NCBI RefSeq assembly: GCF_932526225.1
Contig: NC_064042.1
Location: forward strand, 1,037,001-1,101,000
Source of the DNA: Nematostella vectensis
Lineage: Eukaryota; Cnidaria; Anthozoa; Actiniaria; Edwardsiidae
Direction of reading: 5' to 3'
Length of the DNA stretch: 64,000 nt
Shown: positions 59,201 to 64,000 of the stretch, piece after piece
Numbering within the stretch: the stretch's first letter is position 1
Layout of the letters: each line of letters opens with the position of its first letter
Position numbers and translations under genes: made by a program
Notes under the pieces: model-generated
The model's database searches: none
What the model saw: only the letters and a program-made list of their open reading frames with translations
What the model was told of the DNA's origin: nothing

Positions 59201-61614
59201 CTCAACTGATCTGATACTAGATCAAACGGGTTGAGAGCTTGACTTGACGTCAAACAACTCAATTGATCTGATACTAGATCAAAAGGGATGAGAGCTTGAC
59301 TTGATGTCAAATAACTCAACTGATCTCATATCAAAAGGGATGAGAGCTTGACTTGATGTTAAACAACTCAACTGATCTGATACTAGATCAAAAGGGTTGA
59401 GAGCTTGACTTGATGCCAAACGACTCAACTGATCTGATACTAGATCAAAAGGGATGAGAGCTTGACTTGATGTCAAACAACTCAACTGATCTGATACTAG
59501 ATCAAACGGGTTGAGAGCTTGACTTGACGTCAAACAACTCAACTGATCTGATACTAGATCAAAAGGGATGAGAGCTTGACTTGATGTCAAACAACTCAAC
59601 TGATCTGATACTAGAGCAAAAGAGTTGAGAGCTTGACTCGATGTCAAACAACTCAACTGATCTCATATCAAAAGGGATGAGAGCTTGACTTGATGTCAAA
59701 CAACTCAACTGATCTGATACTAGATCAAACGGGTAGAGAGCTTGACTTGATGTCAAACAACTCAACTGATCTGATAATAGATCAAAAGGGATGACAGCTT
59801 GACTTGATGTCAAACAACTCAACTGATCTGATACTAGATCAAACGGGTTGAGAGCTTGACTTGATGTTGTTTGTTCAGTTACAGAGCTGAAAAAGGACCC
59901 GAAGATGATGCCGTTAGTTGTTCAAGCGCGGAAAGAGGAGAAAAGGTAAAATACAAGTAACATGAATTAAGTGGTTGTTAATTAATATAAAAGATGTGTC
60001 AGTAATAGTTGATCATTTGTAGTGGAGAGTTAACCCTTAGAGGTGTCGAGTTAACCATTAGAGGTGTCGAGTTAACCCTTAGAGGTGTCGAGTTAACCCT
60101 TAGAGGTGTCGAGTTAACCATTAGAGGTGTCGAGTTAACCATTAGAGGTGTCGAGTTAACCCTTAGAGGTGTCGAGTTAACCCTTAGAGGTGTCGAGTTA
60201 ACCATTAGAGGTGGAGAGTTCACCATTAGAGGTGGAGAGTTGACCATTGGTGGTGTCGAGTTAACCATTAGAGGTGTCGGGTTAACCATTAGAGGTGTCG
60301 AGTTAACCATTAGAGGTGGAGAGTTGACCATTAGAGGTGTCGAGTTGACCCTTAGAGGTGCCGAGTTAATCATTAGAGGTGTCGAGTTAACCATTAGAGG
60401 TGGAGAGTTGACCCTTAAAGGTGTCGAGTTAACCATTAGAGGTGGAGAGTTGACCATTGGTGGTGTCGAGTTAACCATTAGAGGTGTCGAGTTAACCATT
60501 AGAGGTGTCGAGTTAACCATTAGAGGTGTCGAGTTGACCCTTAGAGGTGTCGAGTTAACCATTAGAGGTGGAGAGTTGACCATTGGTGGTGGCGAGTTGA
60601 CTATTGGTGGTAGCGAGTCAACCATTTGAGGTGTCGAGTTGACTATTGGTGGTAGCGAGTTGACTATTAGAGGTGTCGAGTTAACCATTAGAGGTGTCGA
60701 GTTGACCATTAGAGGTGTCGAGTTAACCATTACAGGTGTCGAGTTGACCATTAGAGGTGTCGAGTTAACCATTAGAGGTGTCGAGTTGACCATTAGAGGT
60801 GTCGAGTTGACCCTTAGAGTGTCGAGTTAACCATTGGAGGTGGCGAGTTGACCATTAGAGGTGGCGAGTTAATCATTGGTGGTAGCGAGTTTTCCATTAG
60901 AGGCGGCGAGTTGACCATTGGTGGCGGTAGTATGTAGTCTATTAGTGGCGATGAGCTTCCTTATCGTTTTAAAACTCTCGTCGTAGACGGCTGGAATTCA
61001 GGCTTCTTCTTTCAATGCTGTACAGTTGTAGATAATCTGAATGCATGTGTCTTCCTTTTAAGATTGAAGGTCTTTGTGCAAAGAACGAGGACGAATTAGG
61101 CGGTGTGTATGAGGAAGCGAGGCCCAGTAATAGATCAACAGTGGCGGAAGCCTGCCATAACGACGCTTATGAATCCGTGGAAATGAACGACTACAATTAT
61201 GTCGGCCCCAAACAAGACCAGTACGAAAACCTGAGAGGCCCTAGACAAAACCAGTACGAAAACCTTGACAACTCTGGACAAAACCAGTACGAAAAACCAG
61301 AGGGCCATAAACCAGACCACTACAAAAGCCTTAACGGGGCTGAGGATAAACCTGCGATGTCGGATGATGCCGCTAATAACACACTGCAGGCTCAGAATGG
61401 CAACCAGAATGTCGGAAAGGAGATGAAAGGTGCATTGGACTTGCCTACAGATGATAGCGACCAGCATGCACAGAGAGAGGTGACAAGAGGAAGAAGAATC
61501 GTCCTTCCCCCTCTGAACAATCCGAGAACGGAATTAGACAAACCAGCTATATTTGCAGACACTGAAGAGCAACAAGCTCTTGATGAAAACTTAAAAGACT
61601 TGCTGGCTGACTGA
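56252..61614 (+). CDS. Gene E: signal peptide + tiny ectodomain + TM (with Asp) + YENL ITAM-like tail (267 aa)
   Basis: Exons: 56252-56312, 56746-56763 (18 bp), 57713-57824 (112 bp), 59885-59945 and 61063-61614, GT-AG, phases 1,1,2,0. The 267-aa product has a signal peptide ending LVSA and a Gly/Ser ectodomain of under 10 residues (EESGSGG). The TM helix about 27-54 opens GALIP as in gene C but has Asp49 in place of Ala; it is followed by YRRL. The tail has YESVEMNDYNYVGP (120-133), then 11-residue units with tyrosines at 138, 149, 160 and 171: YENL, YENL, YEKP, YKSL. YENL-x7-YENL fits the ITAM consensus and YEN is a Grb2-type site. Tyrosines 120 to 171 fall at the same residue numbers as in gene C, confirming close paralogy. 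The rest of the tail is polar and unrecognised. Confidence 0.87.
57373..57545. repeat. 27-bp repeat (GGGGTTAACAAATGGGTTGA) in gene E intron 2
   Basis: Six to seven units of GGGGTTAACAAATGGGTTGA plus CATATAT. Open frames encoding NPFVNPIYV or TNGLTYMG on either strand are repeat products. The array ends about 170 bp before the TM-exon acceptor. Confidence 0.93.
57833..58378. repeat. About 27-bp repeat (CACGGGCACAGACAATACTG) in gene E intron 3
   Basis: About 18 units of CACGGGCACAGATAATACTG followed by ACTCCCC and variable C runs. It starts about 8 bases after the donor at 57825. Open frames on both strands with SVLSVPVGG or Thr/Asp-rich repeats are products of the array. Confidence 0.95.
58379..58605. 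other. Unique spacer between two arrays in gene E intron 3
   Basis: Ordinary AT-rich intron sequence. No exon candidate seen. Confidence 0.5.
58606..59868. repeat. 57-bp minisatellite (GAGAGCTTGACTTGATGTCA) adjoining the gene E exon 4 acceptor
   Basis: About 23 units of 57 bp, some 45-47 bp through loss of CTGATACTAGA. Each has GAGAGCTTGACTTGATGTCA, then AACAACTCAACTGATCTGAT. The last partial unit, GAGAGCTTGACTTGATGT, runs directly into TGTTTGTTCAGTTACAG, the pyrimidine tract and acceptor of exon 4 (59885). Minus-strand LTSSQALIPFDLVSDQLSC-type frames are a consequence of the period 57 = 3 x 19. Confidence 0.95.
60018..60945. repeat. 21-bp minisatellite (GTGTCGAGTTAACCATTAGAG) in gene E intron 4
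   Basis: About 43 units of 21 bp, with variants GGAGAGTTGACC and TTGGTGGT. The long open frames on both strands (VNSTPLM and RGVELTI heptapeptides) come from a period divisible by 3. It begins about 75 bp after the donor at 59946. Confidence 0.95.
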
Positions 61615-62045
61615 CTGATCGAATGACATATTTACATACGGACGGAACTGCCCACTGACTGAATGACTGTCCGAACGACCAATTGACTGACTGACTAATT
61701 TACCAGGCGCGTAAACAGCATTAGCTGAGAGGGTTGCGCAGTCATATGCATCATATGGAAAAGGCTTTAAAATCCTTGATAAGAAATTGCCCACTTTGTG
61801 GCCGCCGAGGGGGGTTGCGCGCCTGTGCACAGAGTGTGTGTGCGCGCCTGCTTACAGACGGACCAAGCAACCAACCGACTGAATGACTGACCGAACGAAC
61901 AATCGACCGACGAGTGACAGACCAAACGAAAAATTGACCGACTGACTAACTTACAGACTGCCAACCCGCCGACTGACAGACAGAACGACCAATTGACTGA
62001 CTGACTGACTGACCGAACAGCCACCTGACTGACTGGCTGACTGAC
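61604..62045. repeat. Degenerate GACTGACTGACC tetranucleotide repeats
   Basis: Two patches of GACT/GACC/GAAC repeats at about 61604-61705 and 61855-62045, starting at the gene E stop codon (CTGGCTGACTGACTGAC). An unrelated unique patch with TGCGCGCCTG lies between. Confidence 0.85.
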
Positions 62046-62084
62046 GCACTCACATTCAGAGAGACAAGAGCCTTAAGGCAGGTT

Positions 62085-62350
62085 TCCATATGAGTGCACC
62101 GATTGCAATACGATCGCAGACGATTGTGTACGATTATATGGAAACTCACCCAGCGATTGTGTACGATTATATGGTACCTTGCGCAGTCATCGTGTGCGAT
62201 CATATGGAACTCACTCTGCGATCGTGTACGGTTATATGGAACCTCGCCCAGTCATCGTGTTTGATCATATGAAACTTACCCGACCGAAATGCGATCATAT
62301 GGACAAATTAGCTGCGACCGCGTGTGATGAGTGCGATCACATGGAAACCA
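62085..62350. repeat. About 37-bp repeat (TACGATTATATGGAAACTCA)
   Basis: Six to seven diverged units of GTGTACGATTATATGGAAAC plus TCACCCAGCGATC, downstream of gene E. The overlapping plus-strand frames are repeat products. Confidence 0.88.
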
Positions 62351-62930
62351 GTCTTTATAACCTTATCAAGCTTTTTTCTGTGTATCGCTGCACTGGCCGT
62401 AACAGGCCTCGAAACACTGGGGAGAGGGAGGGACCGCCACGCTCCCTCTGGACATTTATTTATAATTTTAGAAAAATGGGGTGGACTAACCCCTCCCCCG
62501 CCCGCCCCACGACGTTACGGCCCTTTTCAAGGCTTATCTCTGTGAGGAACCCTGCTTTTAAGGACATTCGAAATTCGCTTAGGAAGAGAGGATACCTCAA
62601 ATAAGGTTAACCTCATATTCAGTGAGAATAGTTGGATTTGATAAGGTTCAGAACATCTAGTATGAAAATAGGGTCTTACGTAAACGAACATTCATGCACG
62701 ATAATCTTGTTATACTATTTTTACTTTTATTTAGTACTCACAGCACATAGAGTGTAAAAATAAATTAATGAACGTGAACGAAGTCACGTTGAATGGTCAT
62801 AATCATAAGGCTAGCGCGTCCATTTTCAAATAGGGAGGCATGCAATTATATGAAAATATTCAAGAATACAATAATATTCAAGAAGGCTAAAGTATGACTT
62901 TTGGAGGGTACATAGGTCACAATTTCATCG
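62351..62930. other. Unassigned sequence downstream of gene E
   Basis: No supported gene. A GC-rich patch lies near 62400-62530. Confidence 0.4.
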
Positions 62931-62939
62931 TAATAAGAA

Positions 62940-63152
62940 GCTCACCAAGCCCCGTGTTAACACTGATAGATTTCTCAACGCCTTTGCTAATCGGCTTGCA
63001 TTCAGATATAATCTAGCCTTAGCAAGTGAGCCTTAAAGTTGTAACTGCAAGTTGTCTGTTTTTGTATTTCTGTACTTGTAAAGTAGTGTGTAAAGTAAAG
63101 CGCTCCTAGAAATGTATTTTTTCTAGTAAGAATAAAGATTATTATTATTAGT
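62940..63152 (+). mobile_element. Possible non-LTR retrotransposon 3' end
   Basis: A short frame reading NTDRFLNAFANRLAFRYNLA then stop is followed by about 100 bp with TAAAGTAAAGCGCTCC, AATAAAG and a terminal ATTATTATTA run. Several CR1/L2-like LINEs end with such 3' tails. No reverse-transcriptase core is present, so this would be a severely 5'-truncated copy. Weakly supported. Confidence 0.3.
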
Positions 63153-64000
63153 TTTTGCATATTCAAATATTTTCATTTATATTTTCACATTTCAATTCAA
63201 CTTATTTTGCTTAGGTCTATCGGAAAATCGCGGAAATAAATTGACCTGGTTTTTACGAAATATAGCAGATAGCATTATATGTGAATAGTTTCAAGAAAAA
63301 ACGGTATTCTTAAAATCACGAAATTTTGACGTCACGATTGAGCCTAATAAGGTAGATAATTGAATTAATGCTTCAACAATATTAACTCATAACAAATTAT
63401 TCTCCAAAGAAGAGGACATCTGTTGTGCTAGTCCGCGTAACGCCTCTGTTTTCATTTATTATTCCTAAGTATTCTTCATATTTTTACTCAAGCTATCTAG
63501 AATGCGATGTTGACAAAGTGCATAACTGACTAGCTGGATCTTTATAGCGGAGCCAGCGCGGCCGTAGGTCGCGCGCGGAGCTCCATAGGTATAGAAATAT
63601 GGTATAACTATGAGACTTGGTTTTGTGGTCATTGCGCGGGTACCCTGTGGTGTCACTCGCCAGTCAGTCAGCCGCGCAACTCCCAGGCCCCACTCGGCCC
63701 CGTAATGGCGGCTAAATACAAGCACGGAGCAAGGGAAAAGGTTCTTGTCATGCGATGATTATTTCTTTTTGCCTCAAATTTTGTGACTTAAGGATAAAGT
63801 CAACTAGAGAAGATCAACTGACATTCATTCACGCCAAGATTTATGTAAGGATATGTCTGGTTTTAGCTAGTAAATTTAAAAGCGAACACAACCACAAGAA
63901 AGCGACAAAAATGATGCAAGGTGAGTTTCGGACGACGATTTGTATTGTCTTAAGGATATGACAGTTATTGGGCTTTTTGTTGTCCTTTTTGTTTGCTTTG
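63153..64000. other. Right flank, unassigned
   Basis: A GC-richer stretch at 63540-63720 (with GCGCGGCCGTAGGTCGCGCG) contains a short frame from ATGGCGGCTAAATAC that stops after 17 codons. AAGGTGAGTTTCG at 63919 looks like a splice donor. This could be the first exon of a gene continuing beyond the window, but I cannot support a call. Confidence 0.3.

Noticed and set aside
58590-59822. LTSSQALIPFDLVSDQL-type frames
   Set aside because: Period 57 = 3 x 19, so translation of the intron minisatellite stays open. No start context or flanking exon.
59999-60793. 264- and 206-codon frames of VNSTPLM and RGVELTI repeats
   Set aside because: Opposite-strand readings of the same 21-bp intron array, bounded by the array itself.
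63716-63772. Possible first exon starting ATGGCGGCTAAATAC
   Set aside because: Only 17 codons before a stop and no donor within it; cannot be supported without downstream sequence or RNA.

Overview
This is eukaryotic DNA. Coding sequence is split into short exons with GT-AG introns, there are no operons or Shine-Dalgarno sites, and most of the window is tandem repeats and transposon debris. The exon style and the families of the mobile-element proteins suggest an anthozoan cnidarian (sea anemone or coral, Nematostella-like). That is an inference from style and memory, not a database result.

The main content is a head-to-tail family of five related plus-strand genes, here called A to E. A is 5135-7287 with its 5' end outside the window; B is 9052-18386 with a 3'UTR exon at 33540; C is 35155-38299; D is 50021-52948; E is 56252-61614. 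B to E each encode, in order, a signal peptide (61-67 bp exon), a tiny extracellular segment (18, 21, 21 or 51 bp micro-exon), one transmembrane helix (97-112 bp exon), then a cytoplasmic tail. The intron phases of the shared exons agree (1,1,2,0; D lacks the last intron). The tails carry short linear signalling motifs instead of folded domains. B has YxxL-x6-YxxL-x8-YxxI (ITAM-like) plus YENI and two YDNP. E has YENL-x7-YENL and an Asp inside the membrane helix. C has a six-unit YNNP-type array. D has two PPxY motifs. A has many tyrosines but no ITAM. This is the layout of CD3zeta, FcR-gamma, DAP12 and LAT-type signalling adaptors, and I judge it the most likely undescribed system in the window.

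The second theme is the introns. Most are filled by minisatellites, and several arrays are built from an exon-intron junction of the gene itself. The 32-bp array (1-5142) repeats the 3' splice site of gene A's transmembrane exon. The 92-97 bp, 34-bp and 38-bp arrays of gene B repeat the 5' splice sites of three successive exons. The 38-bp array is about 15 kb long and nearly fills a 3'UTR intron. Arrays in D and E end within about 20-30 bases of acceptors. Each array therefore supplies tens to hundreds of decoy splice sites.

The interval between C and D (38.3-50 kb) is mobile-element territory. It holds two fold-back elements, a 246-bp LTR, a diverged direct duplication, and a large inverted duplication (arms 44457-45942 and 46844-48023) carrying two dead copies of a cnidarian-type repeat protein gene. 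A frameshifted RPA1-like pseudogene lies between D and E, and a possible LINE 3' end lies near 63.1 kb.
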